Part shown: in pieces, positions 35,427 to 44,313 of the stretch
Numbering within the stretch: position 1 is the stretch's first letter
Layout: every line of letters begins with the position of its first letter
Assembly (NCBI RefSeq): GCF_014127105.1
Contig: NZ_CP059902.1
Coordinates: forward strand, 2,203,001 to 2,267,000
Direction of reading: 5' to 3'
From: Devosia sp. MC521
Lineage (GTDB): Bacteria > Pseudomonadota > Alphaproteobacteria > Rhizobiales > Devosiaceae
Length of the DNA: 64,000 nucleotides
Notes under the pieces: generated by a model
Told to the model about the DNA's origin: nothing
Database searches by the model: none
What the model saw: the letters and a program-made list of their open reading frames with translations, nothing else
Made by a program: the position numbers and the translations under genes

Positions 35427-35734
35427 GAGCTTCTAGCCTACGCCAGTACGAAGGGCGCGATTTCAAACTTCACGGCAGGTCTAGCCGAGATGCTTGGCGA
35501 AAGGGAATTCGCGTGAACGCTGTTGCGCGTGGCCCAATATGGGCCCCATGGACCCCATTTACTGCCTCGACCGTGCCGCCGGATAAGCTGGCGGCCGTCG
35601 GCAAGGATACTTCATTCGGACGGGCGGCGCAGCCAGCTGAATTGGCCGGCGCGTATGTCCTGCTCGCGTCGAGCGATGCCAGCTATATGACCGGGTCAGT
35701 TACCGCCGTCACGGGCAGGAGACCGATGCTGTAG
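35427..35734 (+). pseudogene. Short-chain dehydrogenase/reductase remnant
   Basis: Reading from 35,427 in one frame gives LLAYASTKGAISNFTAGLAE, then MLGE, which includes the SDR catalytic YxxxK (YASTK). From about 35,506 the frame shifts and continues as GIRVNAVARGPIWAPW ... GRAAQPAELAGAYVLLASSD and ASYMTGSVTAVTGRRPML, the usual SDR C-terminus. The Rossmann N-terminal half is missing. It is a frameshifted, 5'-truncated relic of the glucose-dehydrogenase/YhxC-like SDR type. Confidence 0.75.
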
Positions 35735-35920
35735 CGCATAGGACAGGCGAACTGAGGTTGGTCCAGTTCGACTGAACACAAGGTGTCTAAAAATTTGAGT
35801 CTCCCCGCTCAGCGAGCCATCGCATTATCAGCCGATAAGTGTTGGCCATCGCCCGGGCTCTGACGGAACGGACGCGTCGGGGGTGCGTTGGCGTCTCATT
35901 AGTCATTAGGAGACGCAGAC

Positions 35921-36853
35921 ATGTTCATGCGCGTAGATAGGCTCATCACAGATTTACCTCCCCCCACCAAACAGGACCCCAACGCCGCCGCTGCCTTGCA
36001 AGAGCTTCTTGGTGGTAAATATGGGGAGATGTCCACGCTCGGCAACTACATGTTCCAGAGCTTTAATTTCCGATCCAAGGACAAGCTGCGCCCGTTCTAC
36101 AGTCTGGTGGCATCCATTACTGCCGAAGAACTCGCCCACGTGGAACTGGTCAGCAACGGCGTTGCCATGCTGAACAACGGCCCCGAAAAGCCCAAAGGCG
36201 ATCTGGGCAATGGTGGCGACATCTCGAAATCACCTTTCGAGGCGATGGAGGATATTCGCCTGGCGTCAGCCTTCTTCTCCAATGGTGGTGGCGCGACCCC
36301 CGTCAACGCCAATGGCGTTTCCTGGAACAACGACTTCATCACCACAACCGGCAATATCATCTTCGACCTGCTGCATAATTTCCATCTTGAGTGCGGCGCG
36401 CGCCTGCACAAGTTGCGCGTCTATGAGACCCTGAGCGCAGACAATGCAACGGGCCGGGAAGTGTGCGGCTATCTGCTCGTTCGCGGCTCCGTCCACGCCC
36501 ATTCCTATGCCCTCGCGCTGAAGAAACTCACCGGCGTCGACATCGAGAAGATGCTGCCGACTCCCAACATCCCTCTGGCCAAAATCCCTGAGTGCCAGAA
36601 ATATCTCGATGAGGGCTCGCATCGGCGCCTCTACACATGGAGCGAAGGAGACTACAAGGAAATTTCGGGCATCTGGTCCAACGACGAAGTCGCCTTGCCC
36701 GGTGATCCTCCCGGGCCGCTGGAGGTCGTCGAAGGCATGCCGGAAGGCGGCAAGATGCAGCAGTTGCAGGGCGTGCCATCGGCGTTCACGCCCGACTACG
36801 CCCCTGAAGAATTTTACGAAATCGCGGCCAAGCTCTATAAGGCATCGCGCTAG
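35921..36853 (+). CDS. Manganese catalase
   Basis: The product has 310 aa, within the family's usual length. It is a ferritin-like four-helix protein with metal ligands in the ALQELLGGKYGEMSTL, ITAEELAHVELV and LLHNFHLECGARLHKLRVYE helices, plus the later RGSVHAHSYALAL. The C-terminal tail (about 250-310) with GIWSNDEVALPGDPPG is typical. It decomposes hydrogen peroxide in the cytoplasm with a di-manganese centre. AGGAG lies 9 nt upstream of the ATG and a strong terminator follows, so it is a one-gene unit. Confidence 0.93.
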   Translation: MFMRVDRLITDLPPPTKQDPNAAAALQELLGGKYGEMSTLGNYMFQSFNFRSKDKLRPFYSLVASITAEELAHVELVSNGVAMLNNGPEKPKGDLGNGGDISKSPFEAMEDIRLASAFFSNGGGATPVNANGVSWNNDFITTTGNIIFDLLHNFHLECGARLHKLRVYETLSADNATGREVCGYLLVRGSVHAHSYALALKKLTGVDIEKMLPTPNIPLAKIPECQKYLDEGSHRRLYTWSEGDYKEISGIWSNDEVALPGDPPGPLEVVEGMPEGGKMQQLQGVPSAFTPDYAPEEFYEIAAKLYKASR

Positions 36854-36862
36854 AAATCCTGT

Positions 36863-36890
36863 CGGGCGGCCTTCAGCCGCCCCGCTTTTT
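36863..36890 (+). terminator. Rho-independent terminator of Mn catalase
   Basis: GGGCGGC-CTTCA-GCCGCCC followed by CGCTTTTTGTTT. Confidence 0.85.
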
Positions 36891-36922
36891 GTTTCCGCTG
36901 GTGCTACACCAAGGCATCCTTA

Positions 36923-37597
36923 ATGCCCCTGATGATCGTCTTCCGCTTTCTCTTCATGCTGCTCTCCCTATGTGTCCTAGGGCTAGCGGCCTACTTCCTC
37001 TGGAACTGGTACGACGGGGATCTCATCCGACGAGCCGATGGCGACTTTGTTCGGGTGCGGAACGATTGGATGCTATGGGCAGGAATTGCCCTTTTGGCTT
37101 TCTCTTTCTTTGGCCGCCCTCTCGTTACCTTGTTTCTCGCCAAGTCAGATACCAACCCGACGTCGGCAACAAGGGATTCGGGCACGTTGGTGGCCGGAGC
37201 CAGCGGGTCGAGCCTTTATGTCGAACAACTGGGGTCGATCCAGGCACCACCCATCGTCCTGGTCCATGGCTGGGCAATGGACAGTACGATCTGGTTTTAT
37301 GCCAAGCGCGATCTGTCGCGGAACTTTCGCGTCCTATCTTGGGACCTGCCCGGGATGGGGCGCTCGCGGCCCGTTGCGGGCTCTGCCATCGGCCTTACTG
37401 AATTTGCCCAAGACCTCAAGACCGTCATCGGCCTGGCTGGCGATCGCAAGGTCGTACTCGTCGGCCATAGCATCGGAGGCATGACCATCCAGACACTGGC
37501 GCGTGACGATGCGGCCTTCTTTAACACCCACGTTGCCGGCACTGTTCTGGTCAACACCACCTGTTCCCCGTCAGCGCCCATGGCACAGATTCAGGGT
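36923..37597 (+). pseudogene. Alpha/beta hydrolase truncated by IS3 element
   Basis: The open frame encodes 225 aa. Two N-terminal membrane helices (about 4-27 and 49-70) precede an alpha/beta-hydrolase fold with the oxyanion region LVHGWAMDSTIWF, PGMGRSRP and the nucleophile elbow GHSIGG (about residue 181). The lid and the catalytic Asp/His of the C-terminal third are missing, and the stop codon comes from the left end of the IS3 element. The missing 3' part is not found on the other side of the IS, so DNA was lost there. Confidence 0.82.
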
Positions 37598-37645
37598 TGA
37601 GCTTTAAGGAGTGTTTTGGTCTCGTCGTCTGACGAAGGAACCAAG

Positions 37646-38020
37646 ATGACTGCTAAATCCCCGAGCACCAAAAAGCCTGCCGAGCAGGTGGTGAAGGACA
37701 TTCGCCGGGCGACCCGACGGCACTTTTCAGCTGAAGACAAGATCCGGATCGTTCTCGATGGTCTGCGCGGCGAAGACAGCATTGCCGAACTGTGCCGCAA
37801 GGAAGGCATCGCGCAGAGCCTGTATTACACTTGGTCGAAAGAGTTCATGGAAGCCGGCAAGCGCCGACTGGCGGGCGATACTGCTCGTGCTGCGACCAGT
37901 GATGAGGTCAAGGATCTGCGCCGAGAGGCTGGTGCGCTCAAGGAATGCGTTGCCGACCTGACGCTAGAAAACCGTCTGCTTAAAAAAAGCATGATCGCGG
38001 ATGGGGACGAGCCAGAATGA
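37646..38020 (+). CDS. IS3-family transposase OrfA
   Basis: The product has 124 aa and starts at the ATG after GAAGGAACCAAG. The N-terminal HTH reads FSAEDKIRIVLDGLRGEDSI then AELCRKEGIAQSLYY. The C-terminal leucine-rich coiled coil (LKECVADLTLENRLLKKSM) is used for multimerisation. It overlaps orfB by ATGA; a -1 frameshift fusion is usual in this family, but here re-initiation at the overlap is also possible. Confidence 0.88.
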   Translation: MTAKSPSTKKPAEQVVKDIRRATRRHFSAEDKIRIVLDGLRGEDSIAELCRKEGIAQSLYYTWSKEFMEAGKRRLAGDTARAATSDEVKDLRREAGALKECVADLTLENRLLKKSMIADGDEPE

Positions 38021-38997
38021 GATATCCCGCATCCGAAAAGCTCGAGATCATCAATCTGGTTGAGCAGTCGCACCTGCCCACAAAACGCACGCTGGACCGG
38101 CTGGGCATCCCGCGCCGGACCTTCTATCGCTGGTATGACCGCTACCTCGGTGGCGGTCCTGAAGCACTAGAAGATCGGTCTTCGGCACCCGGTCGGGTGT
38201 GGAACCGGATCCCGACTGCCGTCCATGATCAGCTCATCGAGATGGCGTTGGAAGAGTCCGAACTCTCGCCTCGGGAGCTGGCTGTGAGCTTCACCGACCA
38301 GAAGGGGTACTTCGTGTCCGAAGCCAGCGTTTACCGGCTTCTCAAGGCCCACGACCTGATCACCAGCCCGGCCTATGTGGTGATCAAGGCGGCAGATGCG
38401 TTCCACACCAAAACGGTGCGGCCCAACGAGATGTGGCAGACCGATTTCACCTACTTCAAGATCATCGGCTGGGGCTGGATGTATCTGTCCACGGTGCTCG
38501 ACGATTACTCGCGCTACATCATCGCCTGGAAGCTGTGCAACACAATGCGGGCCGAGGACGTCACTGACACGCTGGACATGGCCCTCGCGGCCTCAGGCTG
38601 CGACCAGGTGCATGTGCATCACAAGCCCCGGCTGCTCAGCGATAATGGCCCCTGCTATATCGCCAGTGAACTGGCCGATTATATCCAGACCAATCGCATG
38701 AGCCACGTCCGCGGCGCCCCGATGCATCCCCAGACCCAGGGCAAGATCGAGCGCTGGCACCAAACCATGAAGAACCGCATCCTGCTGGAGAACTACTTCC
38801 TGCCCGGCGACCTGGAGGCCCAGATCGGCGCCTTCGTCGAACACTACAATCACAGGCGCTATCATGAGAGCCTCGACAACGTGACCCCGGCAGACGCCTA
38901 CTTCGGCAGGGCCGCAGCCATCATAAAACAGCGCGAAAGGATCAAACGACAAACCATCCAGCATCGGCGCTTGCAGCACCGCAAGCTCGCCGCATAA
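38017..38997 (+). CDS. IS3-family transposase OrfB (DDE integrase core)
   Basis: The product has 326 aa. The DDE triad is visible: QTDFTYF (about 139), LSDNGPCY (about 207) and GKIERWHQ (about 243), followed by HYNHRRYHESLDNVTPADAY. An N-terminal HTH (LPTKRTLDRLGIPRRTFYRW) precedes it. The frame is full length and undisrupted, so the element may still be active. Confidence 0.9.
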   Translation: MRYPASEKLEIINLVEQSHLPTKRTLDRLGIPRRTFYRWYDRYLGGGPEALEDRSSAPGRVWNRIPTAVHDQLIEMALEESELSPRELAVSFTDQKGYFVSEASVYRLLKAHDLITSPAYVVIKAADAFHTKTVRPNEMWQTDFTYFKIIGWGWMYLSTVLDDYSRYIIAWKLCNTMRAEDVTDTLDMALAASGCDQVHVHHKPRLLSDNGPCYIASELADYIQTNRMSHVRGAPMHPQTQGKIERWHQTMKNRILLENYFLPGDLEAQIGAFVEHYNHRRYHESLDNVTPADAYFGRAAAIIKQRERIKRQTIQHRRLQHRKLAA

Positions 38998-39035
38998 CAT
39001 CAACCCAAAGACGAGGCCGATACTCCGCTAATCCA

Positions 39036-39216
39036 AGACCCAAACTGCGCCAAATGATCTGACGACGGACAGCGCGATCTTGTGCAGCTCGAGAATGGTT
39101 TCGATCAGGCTGTTGTGCACATCGCCGGCGATGATCATGACGTCGTGCGGCGGAATGCGGTCTGGCACCCAGTACGTCGAATCCATGTGCAGATCGGAGA
39201 CGATCCAAATTCTCAT
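39036..39216 (-). pseudogene. Metallophosphoesterase fragment (N-terminal 60 codons)
   Basis: From the ATG at 39,216 it reads MRIWIVSDLHMDSTYWVPDR, then VMIIAGDV, nearly identical to the start of the gene at 16,390. It ends at the IS3 border, where the last few residues come from the IS end. Only the first two metal motifs remain. It overlaps the 100-aa gene by ATGA. Confidence 0.8.
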
Positions 39217-39515
39217 TCGTTCCCCCCATCTTCGGCATGCCAGCTGCGCCAAACCCCAGCCAGCGCGTGTTCGTATTCACCACCGGCCGCGCGGACGGCA
39301 GCGACATAGACTTGCCCTGCCGCATTCAGCATTTCGAGATTGACTTGCATGTCCGCCAAGGCTTCGAAGCGCTCGACCAGGTGCTGCGGCATCGCAACAT
39401 CCGGCGGACGGAAAGCCAGAATCTTTCCGCCGTCGCGCCGCACGGAGATGCCGTGCCTGCTGAGCGCGCGCTCGATGTTGTCCAGGATGCGATCCTTCTT
39501 ATCGTCGTCACTCAT
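39213..39515 (-). CDS. Hypothetical protein, 100 aa
   Basis: The start is the Met at 39,515, overlapping the stop of the zinc-ribbon gene by ATGA. It is a soluble helical protein with RILDNIERALSRHGISVRRD and a second helical half (MQVNLEMLNAAGQVYVAAVR). No motif recognised. No counterpart in element A, where the phosphoesterase follows the zinc-ribbon gene directly. Confidence 0.6.
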   Translation of the reverse strand: MSDDDKKDRILDNIERALSRHGISVRRDGGKILAFRPPDVAMPQHLVERFEALADMQVNLEMLNAAGQVYVAAVRAAGGEYEHALAGVWRSWHAEDGGNE

Positions 39516-39991
39516 GCCGGCTCTCCCAAGCGATAGAAGGACCGTGTGCTTCGGCACCACGATTCATCGTCGTCGATCGCGATCACGGTCGTCGTCGCCA
39601 GCCATGTGCCATCGTCGGCATCGTCGTGGCCGGTGACGATGCCGACGATGATGCGCCGGCGTCCGTCGTCGCGCCACGACCACTGCGACAGCACCGGTGC
39701 GTTGGCGAGCTCGAGCTTGCCCGGGCGCCATCCGTGATTGTGGTAGCGATCGGCAAATTCCTGCATCTCGCCGAAGTTGATGTCGCCGAGGTCCTCCGGC
39801 TCCCGCTGCGCGATGATTGACGTGTCGACCCAGCTACCGTCCGTCTTGTAGACGCGCCGCGTGTAAGCGTTGCCGCCATCGACGGCGACGCTGCCGCAGC
39901 TGCAGTATCGAAAATCGTGCCTGTCCTCGGATACGATCTCCTCGCCGCAGAGAAGGCAGCGGACAGAGTTACGGATGATAATTTCGTTCAT
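39512..39991 (-). CDS. Zinc-ribbon-like protein with C-terminal extension, 159 aa
   Basis: The N-terminal half (VRCLLCGEEIVSEDRHDFRY then CSCGSVAVDGG) is homologous to the 84-aa protein at 16,387-16,641 and keeps the CxxC/CxC ligands. The C-terminal half (about 80-159) is beta-rich with LSQWSWRDDGRRRIIVGIVT then GHDD and ends RSFYRLGEPA. That ending echoes the ARLYRLGEP ending of the 105-aa family next door, so the extension may be a diverged second copy of that domain. Confidence 0.68.
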   Translation of the reverse strand: MNEIIIRNSVRCLLCGEEIVSEDRHDFRYCSCGSVAVDGGNAYTRRVYKTDGSWVDTSIIAQREPEDLGDINFGEMQEFADRYHNHGWRPGKLELANAPVLSQWSWRDDGRRRIIVGIVTGHDDADDGTWLATTTVIAIDDDESWCRSTRSFYRLGEPA

Positions 39992-39993
39992 GC

Positions 39994-40233
39994 TCAGTAC
40001 CCCAATACATCTTCGGCAGCAGCGACGCCGACCTGCGCCAGCGCCTCGACCAGCGATTGCAGCCAAGGCTTGCCCTGGCCGGCTTCGAGCAGCGGCCGAA
40101 TGGTCGCTGCGCATGGGCGATCGAGCGCTGCACGGGCGAGCTCACGGGCCTCAGGATCGCGGTATTCGATCATGCCGGCCGCCATGCCCCAGGCGCTCAC
40201 AGCAATTGCGCGTTCTCGTTCTTCAATCGTCAT
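39994..40233 (-). CDS. Conserved small protein of the AAA+ block, 79 aa (copy B)
   Basis: It differs from the copy at 17,007-17,246 at only a few positions (e.g. MTIEERERAIAVSAWGMAAG versus MSIEERERAIAVSAWGMAAG). It is the most conserved protein of the block. It overlaps the 105-aa gene by 11 bp exactly as in element A. Confidence 0.72.
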   Translation of the reverse strand: MTIEERERAIAVSAWGMAAGMIEYRDPEARELARAALDRPCAATIRPLLEAGQGKPWLQSLVEALAQVGVAAAEDVLGY

Positions 40234-40540
40234 TGCCGTATACCTCCCCAGGGTTCGCCCAAATCGGCTCGCCGAGCCGGTAGAGCCGCGCCATCGTCAT
40301 GATCCAAGTCCAGTCCGGGTCCATCGCAAAGCACTCGGCGCCGAAATGAATCGTGCCATCGGGCACAATCGGGTGCCCAGTGATGATGCCCATGACGACG
40401 GGAAGATCGTCCTCGTCGTCGGCGTCCTTGATGAGTGCCCAGCCCTCGAGCAGGGGGGCGGCCGCGAGCTCGGCCTCGGTCGGCGGCTCCCATTGATCCG
40501 CAGAGTTGACGAGCCGCTCGATGTCACGAAGATCCGTCAT
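40223..40540 (-). CDS. Conserved protein of the AAA+ block, 105 aa (copy B)
   Basis: Homologous to 17,236-17,553 over the full length: MTDLRDIERLVNSADQWEPP, PVVMGIITGHPIVPDG and WTWIMTMARLYRLGEP are shared. The start is set at the Met matching copy A; the longer frame is not conserved. It begins 1 bp after the AAA+ stop. Confidence 0.7.
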   Translation of the reverse strand: MTDLRDIERLVNSADQWEPPTEAELAAAPLLEGWALIKDADDEDDLPVVMGIITGHPIVPDGTIHFGAECFAMDPDWTWIMTMARLYRLGEPIWANPGEVYGNDD

Positions 40541-40541
40541 G

Positions 40542-42119
40542 TCAGCACCTCCCCATGATCTGGTCACGACCATCCACGAGCGTCGTCACGATCCGCGTGA
40601 GCTGCCGAATCGATCCACCCGGCCACGACGCCTTGACGAGATCGAGTTCATCCTCGGCCAAGGGCGCGAACCAGCGCGCGTCGAGGCCGCGGTCACGTGC
40701 GAGGCGGCCGACGATCTGACGCGTGAGCGTGGGCAGATGCTGCCAGCCGGGTGTCGGCATAGTCAGGATGCGCATGCGATCGCGGAGCGGCGCTGGGATG
40801 CCTTGGAGCGCATTCGCTGTCGCAAAGTGCGAGACCATCGACAAATCGCACTCGACTTCGAGAGTGAGATCCCGGAACCGCCGCGCCTGATCGATCTCGA
40901 GCAGCGGCAGCAGTGCGTCCATGGCCGAGCCGTTATTCTTGCCGTCGTCGGCCTTTTCGACTTCATCCCAAACGACGGCCACTGAAGCCATCTTCGACCG
41001 CTTGATCAGCTGCAGGGGCACGGCCTCGCGAGCCGTCGACCACTGCGCAGATGTGCCGCCCAAGCTGCTGTCGGCCATCCCAGCGAGGTTATAGAGCTCG
41101 CACGGCAGGCCAACTTGATCGCAAATTGCACGTGCCAACGACGACTTGCCGGATCCTGCCGGTCCTAGGAAAAGCGTCGGTCGGAAGCGGACCTCCTCGC
41201 GGGTGGCTAAGTCAGTTAGCACGACGTCGATCAGAGCGGCAGCATGCGGCCACTGCGACACCAGAGCGGCTCTATGGGCAGCGACATCGCCGCGGGCGAC
41301 GATCGGCAGCGGTGTGCCATCGATCCCCTTCCACGACTTCTGGATGTCGCGGCGATGCCCGCTGCCGTCCGTCGGGAGCGGGGGCACGACGACGCGTTCG
41401 AGCGCCGGCCGCCGCACGATCTCGGCACGGTCCTCGAGGACGAGGCCTTCGAGCTCGGCATCGGCCTGAGCGACTGCGCCCACCGCCTTCTTCAGTCGCT
41501 CGAGATCGACCTTGCCAGCCTTGGCGGTCGCGAATTCGCGTGCCTCCTCGAAGCGCTTCCATGCGCCGACGTCTCGCTCGATCAGCTTGAGACCATGGGT
41601 GCAATACGCGTCCATCGAACGGCGCCAGCCGCCCAGCATGCCGAGCATCGTAGCCGTGACGAACAAACGGTCGTAGTCGTCGTGCGACCATCCTTCTCCG
41701 CGCTCCGTGGAACCGATCAGCTTCCGCTTTGCTACGTCGTCGCCTTCGCATGTGAGATAGATCAGCATGCGATCGGCGTCGTCGTCGTGACCGGCCCGCC
41801 GCAAGGCGTGCTCGACTGCTCGGAGCGCGTCGGCAGTGCCAGTGTCGCGCAGGTTCTGGATGACGGACCGCAGCTGCAGCCCGCCGTCGATCCGGTCCAG
41901 GGCAGCCTGCCAGGTGTCGATGTCCCGCCCGAGGAGCCAGCTGTCGCACCAGACCGTGCGGTCCTTCTTAACGTCGTTGGCGAACCACGGGGCGCCGGCG
42001 CGGAGTTGATCTGTAGTGCTAAGCTGCCCGGCGACGATCTGAGCGTGGAGCGATGTGCGGTCAGTGTATGCGGAGGCGGCGTGCGGCGCACGCTCGTCGT
42101 CAGTGTCCTTCGATGTCAT
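40542..42119 (-). CDS. Lon-like AAA+ ATPase, complete core (copy B)
   Basis: The product has 525 aa from the ATG at 42,119. The N-terminal 300 residues are helical and unassigned. The AAA+ core has Walker A LGPAGSGKS, Walker B VVWDEVEK, then the segment missing from copy A: CDLSMVSHFATANALQGIPA then PLRDRM, holding sensor 1 (Asn in ATAN) and the arginine finger. This matches the ATPase half of Lon (DLS...ATAN...PAPLLDRM), but no Ser-Lys protease domain follows; about 90 residues after it form only the small AAA+ lid. It is probably an unfoldase or remodeller acting with the small proteins encoded downstream. Confidence 0.82.
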   Translation of the reverse strand: MTSKDTDDERAPHAASAYTDRTSLHAQIVAGQLSTTDQLRAGAPWFANDVKKDRTVWCDSWLLGRDIDTWQAALDRIDGGLQLRSVIQNLRDTGTADALRAVEHALRRAGHDDDADRMLIYLTCEGDDVAKRKLIGSTERGEGWSHDDYDRLFVTATMLGMLGGWRRSMDAYCTHGLKLIERDVGAWKRFEEAREFATAKAGKVDLERLKKAVGAVAQADAELEGLVLEDRAEIVRRPALERVVVPPLPTDGSGHRRDIQKSWKGIDGTPLPIVARGDVAAHRAALVSQWPHAAALIDVVLTDLATREEVRFRPTLFLGPAGSGKSSLARAICDQVGLPCELYNLAGMADSSLGGTSAQWSTAREAVPLQLIKRSKMASVAVVWDEVEKADDGKNNGSAMDALLPLLEIDQARRFRDLTLEVECDLSMVSHFATANALQGIPAPLRDRMRILTMPTPGWQHLPTLTRQIVGRLARDRGLDARWFAPLAEDELDLVKASWPGGSIRQLTRIVTTLVDGRDQIMGRC

Positions 42120-42369
42120 ATGATTTCGTTCGAGCGCTGTGGCCGTCCGCCCGACGACGGTTTCGACCCAGCGTGCCACGCCGGCTCTCGGAGCTGCGGC
42201 GTCACACACTCTCTATATCGATGTCGCGGCAGCGTGTCCGGGGGCTACTGCACGAATTGTTAACGAAGGCATAACGCCGGCAACACCACGAAACCTAACG
42301 TTAACGGCTCGGCCATAGCCTCGCGTGAAATAGTTCGGCTGCAAGCAACTGTTTTCATTGCGTTATTCG

Positions 42370-42427
42370 ACATAGTGCATGCGCGTCCGGCTGGCCTATT
42401 GATGTAGTCATATGACTACACTATCTT
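42370..42427 (+). promoter_or_regulatory. Promoter with 16-bp perfect palindrome (element B)
   Basis: The -35 TTGATG (42,399-42,404) and -10 TATCTT (42,422-42,427) are 17 bp apart, with the perfect palindrome GTAGTCATATGACTAC (42,404-42,419) between them. ACATAGTGCA lies at 42,370-42,379, 24 bp before the palindrome as in element A. It drives the genes from 42,472 on. Confidence 0.7.
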
Positions 42428-42471
42428 AATGACATGGCGGCACACAGAGCGATGCCGGCAGGAGACGAACG

Positions 42472-43018
42472 ATGATCGAGCTGTTCCATTCTTCAGACGC
42501 GAAGCCAGTCATCGGCAACCATAGGGTCTTCGACGGCTTCGTGTTCTTCTCGGAATACGCACAGCGCTCGCGGCACGATGGTTTTCACCACCACCGTCGA
42601 TGATGCTGATATCGTCGAAGTGGAGACGGTCCTGCAGCACGAAGTCGACGGCAATATGCGCGGCCTGGTCGCCGAAGCGCAGGGCATCGTCGCGGCGCAG
42701 CACGGCATCGAGCTTGACGAGGACACCGCCGAGGACCTGTTGACCCAGCGCGTTGTTTACGGCGAGCGCATCATCGACGGCACCATCGATCGCGACGACT
42801 TCGACAGCTACGCGGACTACGACGAGATGCTGCAGCACGAGCGCAGCATGTTTGAGCACGATGCCGACACCGCGTGGCAGCTGCAGATGCTCGGCGCCCG
42901 CGCTGCCCGGATCGCCGGTTTCCGCGGCGTTCGTCTCAATGACGAGATGGGGCGCAGCGTGGCGGTCTGGATGGAAGGCCGCGACAGCGAGCTCGTCCAG
43001 TACGAAGGAGACGAGTGA
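42472..43018 (+). pseudogene. Probable single gene split by a frameshift
   Basis: AGGAG and ATG at 42,472 open a 43-codon frame (MIELFHSSDAKPVIGNHRVF, then DGFVFFSEYA) that stops at 42,603. In the next frame, from about 42,555, codons read SARGTMVFTTTVDDADIVEV and continue 146 residues from the ATG at 42,578 to 43,018. The start pattern (xIxxFH-S ... RVFDGxxFFS ... VDDADIVEVE) reads as one protein, so a one-base frame error near 42,555-42,575 is likely, either a true mutation or a sequencing error. If not, the 146-aa protein is expressed alone, without an obvious RBS. It is strongly acidic; function unknown. Confidence 0.6.
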
Positions 43019-43242
43019 TGATCCGCTTCGATACATCTGAAGCCGCAAGCGATGCATGGCGGTACGCATTCGGCGCAGGCCAGAAGCAGTCGATCAGCAC
43101 AGAGAGCTGGGACGTAGACGGCGACAAGAGCATGCGCCGCGTGCGCGAGCGGCTCGAACGAGCCGGCTTCGAGTTCGTGCCCGACGGCCGCTCCTGCATG
43201 ACGTGCCCGATGAACTACTTGATCCGGAGGAATAGCCAGTGA
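43018..43242 (+). CDS. Hypothetical protein, 74 aa
   Basis: The ATG overlaps the upstream stop (TGATG), with GAAGGAG 6-9 nt before it; GTG at 43,015 is an alternative. It is soluble, with RVRERLERAGFEFVPDGRSC and a C-terminal CMTCPMN, where two Cys could bind metal or form a disulphide. It overlaps the HTH gene downstream. No family recognised. Confidence 0.6.
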   Translation: MIRFDTSEAASDAWRYAFGAGQKQSISTESWDVDGDKSMRRVRERLERAGFEFVPDGRSCMTCPMNYLIRRNSQ

Positions 43243-43475
43243 CCGGCCCCGAGCTCAAGGCCATCCGCCACCGCCTCGGCCTGTCGACGTTGCAGCTCGG
43301 CCGCGCGTTTGGCTACGTCGGCAGCGACACGACCGCGTCGGTGACGATCCGAAAATACGAATCCGGCCAGCGTCCGATCCCGCCCTGGTTGACAAGGCTG
43401 GCGACGATGTTCGACCGGCACGGCGTGCCCCCGGGATGGACGGCATCGCCCTTTATCCAGATCGACGACGAATGA
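43239..43475 (+). CDS. XRE/Cro-type HTH regulator, 78 aa (copy B)
   Basis: The GTG start overlaps the preceding stop (GTGA), with GGAGG 8 nt upstream. The HTH is ELKAIRHRLGL / STLQLGRAFGY / TIRKYESGQRPIPPW, followed by LATMFDRHGVPPGWTASP. It is homologous to 20,218 in element A, and the DNA around the recognition helix is almost unchanged. If it binds the operator, specificity differences must lie outside that helix. It could also be a Cro-like regulator of another site. Confidence 0.78.
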   Translation: MTGPELKAIRHRLGLSTLQLGRAFGYVGSDTTASVTIRKYESGQRPIPPWLTRLATMFDRHGVPPGWTASPFIQIDDE

Positions 43476-43546
43476 ATCGAGGGGCTGCCGACGCCGGCGC
43501 GGCAGCCCCAAGAGAGTGCCGGCGCAACCACAACTAGGAGAGTTGA

Positions 43547-44296
43547 ATGAAAAAGATCCACGCCGTCTCTACTCACGATGCCGACTCCGCACCGATCTGG
43601 CTTGTCCGGGGAGCAAACCCCCGCGAGCTGGCTGTGCTGGCCGCATTGACGGAATTTGGCGGCGCCGACGATATTGAAGCCGTCGGCGCTCACTGCCTCA
43701 TCATCGAAGAGACCGGGGGCATTCGCGTCACCGTCCAGTACCAGCGCGGCGGCGGCCCTGTCCGCTACGGCACCGGCGATGCCGAGCACAACGTCTATGT
43801 CACGGAGGCCGACGAGGACCATGCCCGCATGTGGACCGGACCAAGCTATCACGGCACCATGTACCACAGCATCGACGAGATCGAATACGGCAGGAACTAT
43901 CGCGAGATCGCTCGCCTCGCCGTTCACGATCAGGACGTGCTGCGCAAGCGGGTTGCTGGGCGTGAAGCCATCGCGGCATTGGTCGGCCAGGATGGGTACG
44001 ATGTGCCAGCGATCTCCAACGTCGCTTGGCTCGAGACCTTGCTCGAAGTGATCGAAGATTCCCCCGAGATCATGAAGCTGCTCGAAGGCGACGATTGGGA
44101 CAGCACGCATGAGATGCTGAAGGCCTGCCGCCAGCTGGCGACTGAAGGCAAGAAGGTCGTCCGCGATCGGTTCGATGCAGCTAACCCTGAGCCGGATGGC
44201 GACCCGGATGAGCTGCCTGTCGTCCACAGCTACCCTCGGTCTACCACGCCGCCGCCCGAGCCTTGGGTCGATGCCGACGGCAACATGCCGTTCTGA
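43547..44296 (+). CDS. Hypothetical protein, 249 aa
   Basis: AGGAG lies 8 nt before the ATG. The product is acidic and soluble. The first 90 residues are mixed alpha/beta (ELAVLAALTEFGGADDIEAV). The rest is helical with GREAIAALVGQDGYDVPAIS and a Pro-rich, probably disordered C-terminus. It is followed by a perfect terminator. No counterpart in element A and no recognised family. Confidence 0.65.
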   Translation: MKKIHAVSTHDADSAPIWLVRGANPRELAVLAALTEFGGADDIEAVGAHCLIIEETGGIRVTVQYQRGGGPVRYGTGDAEHNVYVTEADEDHARMWTGPSYHGTMYHSIDEIEYGRNYREIARLAVHDQDVLRKRVAGREAIAALVGQDGYDVPAISNVAWLETLLEVIEDSPEIMKLLEGDDWDSTHEMLKACRQLATEGKKVVRDRFDAANPEPDGDPDELPVVHSYPRSTTPPPEPWVDADGNMPF

Positions 44297-44313
44297 TCAC
44301 CAGCGACTATCGA

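Larger units (their letters stand above)
37598..39035 (+). mobile_element. IS3-family insertion sequence, about 1.44 kb
   Basis: It holds orfA (37,646-38,020) and orfB (38,017-38,997) with a 4-bp overlap. The imperfect terminal repeats are TGAGCTTTAAGGAGTGTTTT at 37,598 and, on the other strand, TGGATTAGCGGAGTATCGG ending at 39,035. No target duplication is seen: the left flank is a hydrolase gene and the right flank is the cut phosphoesterase gene of element B, which indicates an adjacent deletion after insertion. The exact ends may be off by a few bases. Confidence 0.75.
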
